Counted from the first letter of the stretch, positions 17,493-26,048 are shown. The stretch: 64,000 nucleotides of DNA from an uncultured Sphingomonadaceae bacterium (GCA_947493195.1 CANLQG010000001.1:1-64000), one strand, 5' to 3'. The notes: generated by a model not told the origin, from the letters alone. A program made the numbers and translations.

Positions 17493-18311
17493 ATGGCTCA
17501 ACATAAGATTTTCGTAAGTTGGTCCCGTCCAATCGCGTCCCAAATTGCCCCTATCCTAAGAAACTTTTTCCAAGATGTACTCGGCTTTGATGAAATCTTT
17601 TTGTCGCAGAAAATTGACAGCGGGAGGCGCTGGAGCGATGAAATTGCTAGCGCTTTAGAGAACTGTGACGCGGGTGTAATAGTTGTTACAAGTGAAAATA
17701 AGGGCGCACCATGGCTCAATTTTGAGGCAGGAGCAATTTCGAAGGACGTCGCAAACGCAAATGTTGTCCCATTGCTTTGGGACGTGCAAGTCGGTGATTT
17801 GGCGGATTCGCCAATGAATCAATTTCAAAGTAAAGATTTCTCTAGAGACGAAATTCTTGCAACCGTCCTCAGCTTTGCACGCATCTTCGATATACAAGAA
17901 GATGGTGTAAATCGACGGTTCTCCGCTCTCTGGCCGAAGTTCGAATCAGCACTCGCTGAAGTTTCGTCCTCTCCGAAAGGTCCTGACAACGCTCCGAATA
18001 TTGCAGATGTATACTCTTTAATACAAAGAATGAACTCAAGATTAAACTCTCTCGAAGAAACTCTAAAGGCTTTAGATCGAGATATAACGATAGATAGGTT
18101 GAGTCGAAGAAGACCAAAACGCGCGACCCTCAACGCTCTGGCCGATGCGGCGGCGCATGCTTCGAATTCAGAAAGTATCTTCGAACGCAACATGAGTCCG
18201 CTTGTCGACGCATCTCCTGATGAGTTGCGAGGCATTTTAGAAAGGTGGGCCGAGGATCATTCTAAGAAGTCCGATGAAACAATTGAGGGACCCGCTGACG
18301 AGAACTCATAA
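17493..18311 (+). CDS. TIR-domain protein, probable defence NADase
   Basis: The 272-residue protein begins HKIFVSWSRPIASQIAP and continues through FLSQKIDSGRRWSDEIASAL and APWLNFEAGAISK, the pattern of the bacterial TIR_2 family. W74 and E78 in WLNFEAG fit the SxWxxxE-type catalytic glutamate site of TIR NAD+-consuming enzymes. The TIR domain ends near residue 155. A helical, coiled-coil-like region follows (about 172-200) and then a basic patch RLSRRRPKR and an acidic tail. The gene is strikingly AT-rich: bases 18001-18060 have 18 G or C, against GC-rich neighbours. GGGGAGG 5 bp upstream is a strong ribosome binding site. It sits between ettA and acyP, which suggests horizontal gain; defence function is inferred. 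Confidence 0.88.
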   Translation: MAQHKIFVSWSRPIASQIAPILRNFFQDVLGFDEIFLSQKIDSGRRWSDEIASALENCDAGVIVVTSENKGAPWLNFEAGAISKDVANANVVPLLWDVQVGDLADSPMNQFQSKDFSRDEILATVLSFARIFDIQEDGVNRRFSALWPKFESALAEVSSSPKGPDNAPNIADVYSLIQRMNSRLNSLEETLKALDRDITIDRLSRRRPKRATLNALADAAAHASNSESIFERNMSPLVDASPDELRGILERWAEDHSKKSDETIEGPADENS

Positions 18312-18319
18312 GTTTACTT

Positions 18320-18592
18320 ATGACGATGAACCCCACCCACCTCATCATTCACGGCCGCGTGCAGGGCGTGTTCTACCGCGACTGGACCGTTACCACCGCG
18401 CGCCAGCTCGGCGTCAACGGCTGGGTGCGCAACCTGCCCGATGGCACGGTTGAGGCGCACCTCGAGGGCGATGCCGAAGCCGTCGAGACGATGATCGCGA
18501 CAATGCAGGACGGTCCGCCTGCTGCGAGGGTCGAGCGGATCGAGCGCGCCGATGCCGAGACACAGGGATGTGAAAGCTTCCGGCGACGCTGA
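18320..18592 (+). CDS. acyP: Acylphosphatase
   Basis: The 90-residue protein has the ferredoxin-like acylphosphatase signature GRVQGVFYRDW with the catalytic arginine R20, and GWVRNLPDGTVEA with the conserved asparagine N38. It hydrolyses acyl phosphates such as carbamoyl phosphate and acetyl phosphate. Starts at 18320 or 18326 (MNPTHL) are both possible. Neither has a recognisable ribosome binding site, because the upstream bases are the AT-rich end of the TIR gene; translation may depend on re-initiation after the TIR stop 8 bp earlier. The coding region itself is as GC-rich as the rest of the chromosome. Confidence 0.94.
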   Translation: MTMNPTHLIIHGRVQGVFYRDWTVTTARQLGVNGWVRNLPDGTVEAHLEGDAEAVETMIATMQDGPPAARVERIERADAETQGCESFRRR

Positions 18593-18655
18593 CCTGCTTC
18601 CACCTTGCAAATTGTTGAGAACGGAAACCCCGCGCCTGCCATCCGTTGCAGTCCC

Positions 18656-19165
18656 ATGTCCGGACAAAACAAGCATGGCAATCACATCTGGGCAGCGGGC
18701 ACCTTCATCACGCTTTGCCTGATCGGCTTTGGCGCGCGGCAGGCCATCGGCGCGATTTACTCGACAGCCGAAGCCACACTGCTGATCGAAGCGCTCAGCC
18801 GCGCCGGGCTTTATCTGGGGTCTGCCGTCGTAACCGCATCGGCCACCACCCTGGCGCTGATGCTGACCATGATCGGCATGATGCGGCGGATGGATAGCGA
18901 GTTCGACGATACGGCTTACCGCGGCGTGGAGCTGATCGCGCGGCTTGCCACCGTATCGCTGATGCTCGGGCTGGTCGTGCTCCTCGCCTTCACCCTGCCC
19001 GTAGGAGAGTTCGAGGAACTGCCAGCGGCCTGGTTCGACAACCTCTACAACGTGCTGTTTGCGGCCTGCGTCGTCATGGTTGGCCTGATCGCGGCCACCG
19101 TAACAGTGCTGTACCGCACGCTGCGGCAGATCATCGCCACGATCACGCCGGGCGACGACGTTTAG
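18656..19165 (+). CDS. Four-TM membrane protein of unknown function
   Basis: About 169 residues from the ATG at 18656. Four hydrophobic spans are visible, near residues 10-35, 45-70, 85-108 and 120-145, joined by short loops with RRMDSEFDD between spans 2 and 3. There is no motif I recognise. Composition and codon use match the GC-rich chromosome. It lies 63 bp after acyP on the same strand. The start is uncertain, as no good ribosome binding site precedes it; an in-frame start at 18605 would add 17 residues. Confidence 0.7.
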   Translation: MSGQNKHGNHIWAAGTFITLCLIGFGARQAIGAIYSTAEATLLIEALSRAGLYLGSAVVTASATTLALMLTMIGMMRRMDSEFDDTAYRGVELIARLATVSLMLGLVVLLAFTLPVGEFEELPAAWFDNLYNVLFAACVVMVGLIAATVTVLYRTLRQIIATITPGDDV

Positions 19166-19306
19166 GATAGACTTCCCTACTGCTTCGAAAAAGGTGCATC
19201 GGGCGATCCCATGCGAACCGTGCCGCCTCTTTCCAAAAGCCGCCCAAGTCCCTGGCAGAGGGGCCGCCATTTTTCTGGTCCAGGACAGTGTTCCAGGTGT
19301 TCCAGG

Positions 19307-19888
19307 TTACGGCGAGACCCAGTGCCCCTCGCCGCTTGCCAGCTGGATGATCGCACGGCGGTGGCCGGTGTGGGCAAGGCTGAACCAGTCGGCCTCAACC
19401 AGCTCTACCATCAGCAAGGCGAAGTTCTTGCGCGCATCGATCAGTTGCTCGTCCTCCGGCTCGACCCCTTCCGCCCATGCAGGAAGGCCCGATGTCGGCG
19501 TGTCGGACGCTGCGCCCGGCCCCTCGCCAAGGTAACACCGGCGCGCAAAGTTGGTGCTCTCCTGCCATGCGGCATCCACCAGCGGCGTATCGGTCTCGAT
19601 CCACCCGCGCCCCCGGCAGCGGACCTGCAACTTCGCCTCCCGATCATAGAACAGCACGCCGACCGGAGCCCCATCTCCTATCATCGCGCACTTGGGAGAC
19701 CGCGCATCGGTATGAAACCGCAGCCGCCATTCCGCCCGGTCAAAACCCCGCAAGACCATTACCCGCGCGTCCGCATCGGCCGTTGCCACCACCGGCGTAT
19801 GCATCGCGCTGCGACGGTTGGTTGCGCCGTCGTTCAGGCGAGAGGCGATATGATCGCGAATGTTCTCAAGGGTTTCGATGGCTTGCAT
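19307..19888 (-). CDS. Pyridoxamine 5'-phosphate oxidase-like FMN-binding protein
   Basis: From the ATG at 19888 the protein has 193 residues. The order RSAMHTPVVATADADARVMVLRGFDRA (cited for its MHTPVVAT and VMVLRGFD parts), FHTDARSPKCA, GVLFYDREAKLQVRCRG and the C-terminal VEADWFSLAHTGHRRAIIQ is that of the split-barrel flavin-binding PNPOx family, subgroup Alr4036-like. True PdxH is longer at the substrate site, so this is probably a related FMN oxidoreductase of unknown substrate. It is convergent with the four-TM gene and divergent from the RcnB-like gene. Confidence 0.85.
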   Translation of the reverse strand: MQAIETLENIRDHIASRLNDGATNRRSAMHTPVVATADADARVMVLRGFDRAEWRLRFHTDARSPKCAMIGDGAPVGVLFYDREAKLQVRCRGRGWIETDTPLVDAAWQESTNFARRCYLGEGPGAASDTPTSGLPAWAEGVEPEDEQLIDARKNFALLMVELVEADWFSLAHTGHRRAIIQLASGEGHWVSP

Positions 19889-20061
19889 CCTTTCCCAACG
19901 TTGTTCATAAAAGCTACGTCGAACATGAACGTTAAGCAAACTAAGTGGTTCAGTTAATGCTCATGCCGAATCGTTACAACTTGTGACATCGAATGAAACG
20001 TAACGACACTCATGGCCGCAGCACTCGAGCGGTAATGGTCAAACCCACGGGAGATGTTGCC

Positions 20062-21084
20062 ATGCAACTCGCAGACCTTTTCAAATCCGTTGGCCTTGTT
20101 GCCCTGGCCGTCGCCATGACGGTACCGGTGCTGCCCGAAGCAGCGCAGGCAGCGGCAAATACTTCTGCCGAAGCCAGTGCCGACCAGCAGCGCGACCGCG
20201 ATGCGCGACAGGATCGTCGCGGCAATCGTGGTGAGGCACGCCAGGAACGTCGCGGCAACCGTGGCGAGGCACGTACCGAACGCCGCCAGAGCCGTGAAGC
20301 GCGCATAGACCGTAACGCCGGCAACCGCCGTGCGCCCAGCGAAAGCGTTGAAGCACGCCGAGCAGGTCGCAGTGACAACCAGCAATACCGCAATTCCGAG
20401 ATGGCACGTGCCCGTGCGGCCCGTGAAGCGGCCGCCCGCCAGGTCGACCGCCGTAACGAACGCCGTGCCGACCGCATCGAAGATCGTGGTGACCGCCGGG
20501 CCGAGAACATCCGCAACGGCAACCGCAACGTGGTAACCCGCGATCGCGGCGAGCGTGACCGGAACATCGTGACCCGCAATCGCAGCTACCGCGACAACGA
20601 TCGCAACCGCACCTACCGCGACCGTGACCAGCGCCGCGATTATCGTGACCAGCGCCGCAACTACCGTGACCAGCGCGACTATCGCGAACGCCGCGATTAT
20701 CGTGAGCGCCGGGACTATCGTGAACGCCGGGACTATCGACAGGATCGCCGGGAGGCACGCCGTGACTACCGCCGGTGGAACCGCAATGCCTGGCGCAACG
20801 ACCGCCGGTACAACTGGAGCCATTATCGCACCAACAATCGCAGCCTTTACCGCTTGGGCCGCTACTATTCGCCCTACCGGAACTACAGCTATCGCCGCCT
20901 GAGCATCGGTTTCAGCCTCGACAGCCTGTTCTTCGGCAGCCGGTACTGGATTTCCGATCCCTGGCAGTACCGTCTGCCCGAGGTCTACGGCCCCTACCGC
21001 TGGGTTCGCTATTACGACGATGTCGTGCTTGTGGACATCTACACCGGCGAAGTGGTGGACGTGATCTACGACTTCTTCTGGTAA
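20062..21084 (+). CDS. RcnB-like secreted protein with Arg/Asp/Tyr-rich repeats
   Basis: The ATG at 20062 follows GGGAG at 8 bp and gives 340 residues. Residues 1-30 are a signal peptide ending near AQAA. Residues 35-260 are extreme low-complexity sequence rich in Arg, Asp, Asn and Tyr, with tandem units (see the two repeat features). The C-terminal 80 residues (YRLGRYYSPY ... YRWVRYYDDVVLVDIYTGEV) match the RcnB domain, known from periplasmic nickel/cobalt homeostasis proteins and often occurring in sphingomonads behind RD-rich regions. The protein is very basic. Its role could be metal handling, or cell-surface or envelope binding; the repeat length likely varies between strains. Confidence 0.82.
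   Translation: MQLADLFKSVGLVALAVAMTVPVLPEAAQAAANTSAEASADQQRDRDARQDRRGNRGEARQERRGNRGEARTERRQSREARIDRNAGNRRAPSESVEARRAGRSDNQQYRNSEMARARAAREAAARQVDRRNERRADRIEDRGDRRAENIRNGNRNVVTRDRGERDRNIVTRNRSYRDNDRNRTYRDRDQRRDYRDQRRNYRDQRDYRERRDYRERRDYRERRDYRQDRREARRDYRRWNRNAWRNDRRYNWSHYRTNNRSLYRLGRYYSPYRNYSYRRLSIGFSLDSLFFGSRYWISDPWQYRLPEVYGPYRWVRYYDDVVLVDIYTGEVVDVIYDFFW
20215..20280 (+). repeat. 33-bp tandem repeat, two copies
   Basis: Two adjacent 33-bp units (20215-20247 and 20248-20280) encode RRGNRGEARQE and RRGNRGEARTE within the RcnB-like gene. The copies differ at a few bases, mostly at third codon positions, so the repeat is old or under protein-level selection. Confidence 0.9.
20677..20748 (+). repeat. 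18-bp tandem repeat, three full copies plus one diverged
   Basis: Units at 20677, 20695 and 20713 each encode DYRERR; a fourth at 20731 encodes DYRQDR. Related DYRDQR and NYRDQR units lie just upstream. This is an in-frame hexapeptide repeat in the RcnB-like protein, prone to copy-number change by slippage. Confidence 0.92.
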
Positions 21085-21124
21085 GGAAGAACACCCCCAT
21101 TGCCGGAGCGAGTGGCCGGCGATG

Positions 21125-21158
21125 GAACCCCCCGCCCCTAACCGGGTGGGGGGTTCTT
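21125..21158. terminator. Bidirectional intrinsic terminator
   Basis: A 9-bp perfect stem GAACCCCCC / GGGGGGTTC encloses a short GC-rich loop and is followed on the plus strand by TTC and a T-rich stretch. It lies between the RcnB-like gene and the cytochrome b561 gene, which converge here. Confidence 0.82.
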
Positions 21159-21166
21159 CGTTCGGC

Positions 21167-21721
21167 CTAGCGCGCCTTTCCGACCCGGCCGAAAGGCAGC
21201 ATGCGAAAGATGCCACCGTCCTTGTCGATGAAGGTATGCTTGAGCGCGCCAAGGATATGCAGAGCCACCAGGTACATGATGACCTGGCCGCCCAGCGCGT
21301 GGGCATCGTAGATGCTATCCCCCAGCCCCTCGTTCTCGCCAACGGGTAAGGCAGGGATCGTGAAGAGGCCGAAGTACTCGATCTCGCGCCCGTTGAATGA
21401 ATTGGCGAGCCAGCCGCCCAGCGGCAGGCCGATCAGCAGGACGTAGAAGACGACGTGCGTGGTGCGCGCCAAAGCGCGTTCCCATCCCGCATAGTTCGAC
21501 GGCAGCGGCGGCCATTTGTGCGTCAGGCGCCAGGCAAGACGGCCAAGGGTGAGAACAAGGATCGTGATGCCGATAGCCTTGTGATCGGCGAAGATCGCCA
21601 TCGCCTCTGCGCGGCTCGCATGTTCGGCACTCTCCGCCAGGCGCCAGTTCCAGATTACCAGGACGGCAATCGTCCAGTGAAAGATCATCGCGACTGCGGA
21701 ATACCGGCGAGCCTGGGTCAT
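21167..21721 (-). CDS. Cytochrome b561-type membrane protein
   Basis: The ATG at 21721 has GGGAGA at good spacing (a second ATG at 21727 is too close) and gives 184 residues. Four transmembrane helices are visible with the heme-ligand pattern of bacterial cytochrome b561: histidines in AMIFHWTIAVL, ADHKAIG, TTHVVFYVLL and LVALHILGALKH. These proteins move electrons between quinone and other acceptors in the inner membrane, as in superoxide oxidase CybB. The C-terminal tail FIDKDGGIFRMLPFG is typical. It is convergent with the RcnB-like gene. Confidence 0.92.
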   Translation of the reverse strand: MTQARRYSAVAMIFHWTIAVLVIWNWRLAESAEHASRAEAMAIFADHKAIGITILVLTLGRLAWRLTHKWPPLPSNYAGWERALARTTHVVFYVLLIGLPLGGWLANSFNGREIEYFGLFTIPALPVGENEGLGDSIYDAHALGGQVIMYLVALHILGALKHTFIDKDGGIFRMLPFGRVGKAR

Positions 21722-21795
21722 TAGCATTCTCCCTTGCTGGTTGCGCAAGACTGCTCTTGTCTGCAACCTCAAGCAATGGAAAAGCAGTCTGCGTG

Positions 21796-22479
21796 ATGAC
21801 AACCAATACCAAAAGCAAGATTCCCCCCAACGCAGACCAGGCGCGCCTGAAGACGGTGGGCAGGCAGGTGCGCGAGCGTCTCGCGGCCAACCCTTCGGTC
21901 TACAAGGTTCCGAGCGAGGACGTGGAACTGTTCGCCGTGGGCGAATTCATGTCCGCCGCCGAATGCGGGAAGATGATGGAACTGATCGATGCGACGGCGA
22001 AGCCGAGCAAGGTTTTCGACCTGTCATACGAATCGGGTTATCGCACCAGCTATTCGGGCGATGTCGATCCCAACGATCCTTTCGTGAAGAAGATCGGTCG
22101 CCGGATCGACGACCTGCTGGGTATCGACCCCGCTTGGGGTGAGACGATCCAGGGCCAGCGGTACATGCCGGGGCAGGAATTCCAGCCGCACCATGACTGG
22201 TTCCATCCCGGCACCAGTTACTGGGACTTCGAAATGAGCCGCGGCGGGCAGCGCAGCTTCACGACGATGGCGTTCCTCAACGATGTGGAGGCTGGCGGCA
22301 CCACCGACTTCACCGAACTGGGCATCTCGCTGGAACCCACGCCCGGGGTGCTGCTGATCTGGAACAACGCGACGCTGGACGGGCAGACCAACCCGCGAAC
22401 CATTCACGCCGGGCGCCCAGTCATTGCCGGGGCGAAATACATTATCACGAAATGGTATCGCACCCGGCGCTGGAACTAG
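21796..22479 (+). CDS. 2-oxoglutarate/Fe(II)-dependent oxygenase (prolyl 4-hydroxylase-like)
   Basis: The 227-residue protein carries the P4Hc-type double-stranded beta-helix. The iron triad is visible as HHDWF (His-x-Asp) and TIHAGRPV (distal His), with the 2OG-binding lysine in GAKYIITKWYR. The N-terminal part with ELFAVGEFMSAAECGKMMELID fits bacterial prolyl hydroxylase-like proteins. Targets in bacteria include proline in EF-Tu or unknown proteins; the substrate here is not known. It starts 75 bp from the divergent cytochrome b561 gene. Confidence 0.9.
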   Translation: MTTNTKSKIPPNADQARLKTVGRQVRERLAANPSVYKVPSEDVELFAVGEFMSAAECGKMMELIDATAKPSKVFDLSYESGYRTSYSGDVDPNDPFVKKIGRRIDDLLGIDPAWGETIQGQRYMPGQEFQPHHDWFHPGTSYWDFEMSRGGQRSFTTMAFLNDVEAGGTTDFTELGISLEPTPGVLLIWNNATLDGQTNPRTIHAGRPVIAGAKYIITKWYRTRRWN

Positions 22480-22498
22480 GTCAGGATCAGGGGCAAAA

Positions 22499-24127
22499 TC
22501 AGCGCGCCAGTGCCTCGGCAATAAGTTTGCGCGTATTCTCGACACCGTAAAGCGCGATGAAGCTGCCCATGCGCGGCCCCTGCGAGGAACCGAGCAGTGT
22601 CTCGTATTGCGCCTTGAACCAGTCGCGAAGGCTATCGAACCCGAACGTCTCGTCCTTGCCAATTTCGTAGACGATGGTCTGCAGGTCCTCGGCAGGCATA
22701 TCGCCGGGCACCTCGGCAAGCTTCGCATCGAGAGCCTTCAGCGCCTCCGCCTCGTTCGGCTCCGGCGCGCGCTTCACCAGGGTGGGTGCGATGAAGTCGC
22801 GGTTGTAAGCGAGCGCCTTTTCAACCAGCCGGAAAAGGTCCGGATGATCGTCCGGGTCCGTGTCGTGCATGTAGTTGCCCAGATACGACCACACCTGTTC
22901 GTGCGTCGCGGTGGCACCCAGTACGCCGACGAGGTTCAACAACAGCCCGTAGGTCACCGGCAGGCTGTCGCCCGAACCGATCGGCGGCTGCGAACCGCTG
23001 GAATCCTTCACCCGAAGCAGGTTCCAAGCCGGATTGCCGAGTTGCTTGTCGACATCCTGTTCCGTGATACGCTCGCGAAACTGCCAGTAGTCATCGACCG
23101 CGCGGGGGATGACGCCGACGTGAAGCTGCTTGGCGCTTTTTGGATTGGGGAAGATGTAGAAGCCCAGGCTCTCTTCGGAGCCGTAGGTCAGCCATTCCTC
23201 GATCGTCAGGCCGTTGCCCTTCGACTTGGAGATTTTCTCTCCCTTCTCATCAAGGAACAGCTCGTAAATCAGGCCTTCGGGCTTCTGCCCGCCCAGGACG
23301 CGGGCAATCTTGCCGGACTGCACGCCGGTGTCGGTCAGGTCCTTGCCGTACATCTCGTAATCGACCCCCAGCGCCACCCAGCGCATCGCGAAGTCGACCT
23401 TCCATTGCAGCTTGGCCATGCCGCCCAGAGCGCTCTGCTCGATCACCTCGCCATCGCTGTCGGTGAAGCGCACGATGCCTTCTTCGGCGTTCACCACCTC
23501 GACCGGCACCTGAAGCACGTGGCCGGTCTTGGGCGAAATCGGCATGATCGGCGAATAGGTAGCCGCGCGTTCGACGCGCAGCGTGGGCAGTATGATATCG
23601 AGGATCGCCTGGTTGTTAGCCAGCACACCGCGCAGCGCCTCGTCAAATTCGCCGGAGTTGTACTTGTCCGATGCCGCAACGAATTCGTAATCGAAACCGA
23701 AGCGGTCGAGAAATTCGCGCAGCATGGCGTTGTTGTGCGCAGCAAAGCTTTCGTATTTCTCGAAGGGATCGGGAATGCGGCTGAGAGGCTTGTGCAGGTT
23801 CTCTTCCAGCAGCGCCTTGTTCGGTACATTGTCAGGCACCTTGCGCAGCCCGTCCATATCGTCAGAGAAGGCGATCAGCCTCGTGGGCGCAGGCGTGCCG
23901 TCCTCGGCAGCTGCCACGATCTCGTAGGCTTTGCGCACCAGCGTGGTGCGCAGCACTTCCTGGAACGTGCCGATATGCGGCAGGCCCGAGGGGCCATAGC
24001 CGGTCTCGAACAGCACCGGCTTTCCGCCGGGTTTACCGTCTCGATACCGCTTTGCTAGGCGCTGGGCCTCCTGAAATGGCCACGCTTTCGAGTTGCGGGC
24101 GGCTTCGATGAGATCGGTGCTGAACAT
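22499..24127 (-). CDS. lysS: Lysyl-tRNA synthetase, class I
   Basis: The 542-residue protein is the class I (archaeal-type) enzyme, standard in alphaproteobacteria in place of the class II form. The HIGH motif appears as GLPHIGTF (around residue 50) and KMSKS as KISKSKGNG (around 290). N-terminal EAARNSKAWPFQEAQRL and the helical C-terminal anticodon-binding region fit the family. It charges tRNA-Lys in the cytoplasm. The stop lies close to the 2OG oxygenase stop (convergent). Some databases call this gene lysK. Confidence 0.96.
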   Translation of the reverse strand: MFSTDLIEAARNSKAWPFQEAQRLAKRYRDGKPGGKPVLFETGYGPSGLPHIGTFQEVLRTTLVRKAYEIVAAAEDGTPAPTRLIAFSDDMDGLRKVPDNVPNKALLEENLHKPLSRIPDPFEKYESFAAHNNAMLREFLDRFGFDYEFVAASDKYNSGEFDEALRGVLANNQAILDIILPTLRVERAATYSPIMPISPKTGHVLQVPVEVVNAEEGIVRFTDSDGEVIEQSALGGMAKLQWKVDFAMRWVALGVDYEMYGKDLTDTGVQSGKIARVLGGQKPEGLIYELFLDEKGEKISKSKGNGLTIEEWLTYGSEESLGFYIFPNPKSAKQLHVGVIPRAVDDYWQFRERITEQDVDKQLGNPAWNLLRVKDSSGSQPPIGSGDSLPVTYGLLLNLVGVLGATATHEQVWSYLGNYMHDTDPDDHPDLFRLVEKALAYNRDFIAPTLVKRAPEPNEAEALKALDAKLAEVPGDMPAEDLQTIVYEIGKDETFGFDSLRDWFKAQYETLLGSSQGPRMGSFIALYGVENTRKLIAEALAR

Positions 24128-24238
24128 GGGCTGCGCCCATCGCCCAAGCAGCGCGATTTCGCAAGCGCGAAGTCTGGGCCGGAACTCTAAGCCAGCCGTA
24201 ACATTTTATAACAAAACCAAATCAAACCGGGGGTTCAT

Positions 24239-25114
24239 TTGAACTACATCGAAATACTCCAGAACCAGGTCATGGGCATGTGGGCTGGCTTCATCGCCAT
24301 CCTGCCCAATCTGGCCATTGCCATTGTCGTACTGGTCCTGACCTGGATCGTGGCCAAATTTGCCGTGCGCATCGCCAATAAGGCGACGGGCAAATCCAGC
24401 ATGCGTGAGGATCTGCGGCAACTCGTGGAAACGGTCGTGCGGCTGGCCATCTGGATCACCGGCATCATCCTGGCACTCATCGTGGCCATACCCGGGTTCA
24501 CGCCGGCGGGCCTGATTGCCGGCCTTGGCATCGGCGCGCTTGCCATCGGCTTTGCCTTCCAGGACATTTTCGAGAACTTCCTTGCAGGCGTGCTGATCAT
24601 GCTGCGCGAGAAGATGCGTATCGGCGACCTGATCGAGGTCGAGGGTGTGCTGGGCAAAGTGGAGAAGATCACCCTTCGCGAAACCTATGTTCGCCAGCTT
24701 TCCAACGAACTGACGATCATGCCCAATTCCATGCTCTTCAAGAACGCGGTACAGATCCTGACCGACGATACCGTACGCCGTAACGAAGTCATCGTTGGCG
24801 TATCCTACGACGCCGACCTCGAGGAGGCTCAGCGCGTGATCGAGGAAGCGATGAAGACCGTGGATGCCGTCGTCGACGACAGGCCGATCATAGTCTACGC
24901 GCAGGAATTCGGTGGCAGCTCGATCGATTTCCTCGTCCAGTGGTACGCCCAGTCCGCCGCGCGCGACCTGCGCCAGACCAAGAGCGAGGCGATCAAGGCA
25001 ATCAAGAAGGGCCTCGATTCAGCGGGCATCGGCATACCCTTTCCCATCCAGACCAACTACTTTGCAGAGCCGCTGCGGATCGAACAGGTTACTTCGGAAA
25101 AATCCTCTGCCTGA
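24239..25114 (+). CDS. MscS-family mechanosensitive channel
   Basis: The 291-residue protein has three N-terminal transmembrane spans (about residues 15-45, 65-90 and 92-120). The third is the pore helix, rich in Gly and Ala: LIAGLGIGALAIGFAFQD. The conserved cytoplasmic beta domain follows, with MRIGDLIEVEGVLGKVE and TIMPNSMLFKNAV. This is the small-conductance core without extra domains. It releases solutes on hypo-osmotic shock from the inner membrane. The start is a TTG at 24239; no better in-frame ATG exists before the first span. Confidence 0.94.
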   Translation: MNYIEILQNQVMGMWAGFIAILPNLAIAIVVLVLTWIVAKFAVRIANKATGKSSMREDLRQLVETVVRLAIWITGIILALIVAIPGFTPAGLIAGLGIGALAIGFAFQDIFENFLAGVLIMLREKMRIGDLIEVEGVLGKVEKITLRETYVRQLSNELTIMPNSMLFKNAVQILTDDTVRRNEVIVGVSYDADLEEAQRVIEEAMKTVDAVVDDRPIIVYAQEFGGSSIDFLVQWYAQSAARDLRQTKSEAIKAIKKGLDSAGIGIPFPIQTNYFAEPLRIEQVTSEKSSA

Positions 25115-25130
25115 GCCGGATGGCGTTCGC

Positions 25131-26048
25131 TTAATTGGGCGGACGACGCCCGGACGACATCGAAGTGACAATCCGGCCATCGGCAGACTTGTAGCTGCGC
25201 GGCACCCGTTCCGGTGGGTTTGCCACGCCCCGCGGGCGCGCGGCGATGCTGCTGGTGACGAAACCTCCCGACTTGGTGGGACTGTCCGGACGCTTTGCCA
25301 GCACCAGACCGGAAGGCTGGGTCGCGGGAGGTTCGCGCCGTTCCTCCGGTCGCTCGACAGCTTCCGGAGTGGGGCCCAGTCCAGCAACCGGCTCTTGCGC
25401 CGGGGAAGGATGATAAGGCTCGATCTTTTCAACCACTATCCCTGTCCCGCCGCGGCGACGGTACCAGACAAACCCCAGTATTCCTGCTGCAAGCAAGGCA
25501 AGCCCTGCCAGTAGCCAGACGATCCAGGCCCCGCCGGTTGAACTATCTCCATCGCTCTCGACCTGCGGCTGTTCGATCACCGGTTGCGACGGCGCTTCCC
25601 GATCAACCGGGGAAGGTGCAGCCACTTCACCGGCACTGTCTGTGGCCTCGGGCTGCGGCGTTGGTGCGTCCTGCGCATCGTCCGGAGCGGGACGTGCGGG
25701 TTGCTGGCGTGGCGCCGACTCGCGTTCCTCACGCCGAACGGGCAGCGTGGCCTGCGGAACCGGACCCGCCTGTGGTACGACCACTGTGGGCGTGTCCTGC
25801 CTGGGCCTCGGTGTCGCCGTCGCCGTCGGCAACGGCTGCACCATCGGCTCCATTCGATTGCGGCGGGCGGTGCCGGGCGTCGGCTCCAGGCTGAAATCAT
25901 CCGGAACGCCTTCCACCCGTTCCACTCCCGTAGGCTGGCTCGTCGGCGTAGGAGTGGGCTGCGGCTGTCCTGTGCCGTCCTGCGCATGGGCGCCGACGGA
26001 GATAAGCAGGAATGCCATTGCCGAAGCGGTTCGTATCACGTGGATCAT
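25131..26048 (-). CDS. Proline-rich single-pass membrane protein, unknown
   Basis: About 305 residues from the ATG at 26048 (a further ATG at 26063 is possible). The protein has an N-terminal signal peptide ending AHAQ, then about 150 residues rich in Pro, Thr and Gln with PTPTPTSQ and charged blocks. One strong transmembrane span follows (WIVWLLAGLALLAAGILGFVWY), then a basic cytoplasmic tail rich in Arg and Pro. I recognise no domain. The layout suggests an extended periplasmic stalk anchored in the inner membrane. It is convergent with the MscS gene, with 16 bp between the stops. Confidence 0.75.
   Translation of the reverse strand: MIHVIRTASAMAFLLISVGAHAQDGTGQPQPTPTPTSQPTGVERVEGVPDDFSLEPTPGTARRNRMEPMVQPLPTATATPRPRQDTPTVVVPQAGPVPQATLPVRREERESAPRQQPARPAPDDAQDAPTPQPEATDSAGEVAAPSPVDREAPSQPVIEQPQVESDGDSSTGGAWIVWLLAGLALLAAGILGFVWYRRRGGTGIVVEKIEPYHPSPAQEPVAGLGPTPEAVERPEERREPPATQPSGLVLAKRPDSPTKSGGFVTSSIAARPRGVANPPERVPRSYKSADGRIVTSMSSGRRPPN

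Noticed and set aside
20215..20748. Short tandem repeats considered as a CRISPR-like array
   Set aside because: They are in-frame, adjacent without spacers, and part of a protein with signal peptide and RcnB domain.
22424..24058. 544-codon plus-strand frame opposite lysS
   Set aside because: Antisense to class I lysyl-tRNA synthetase, which has all catalytic motifs; the frame shows no domain.
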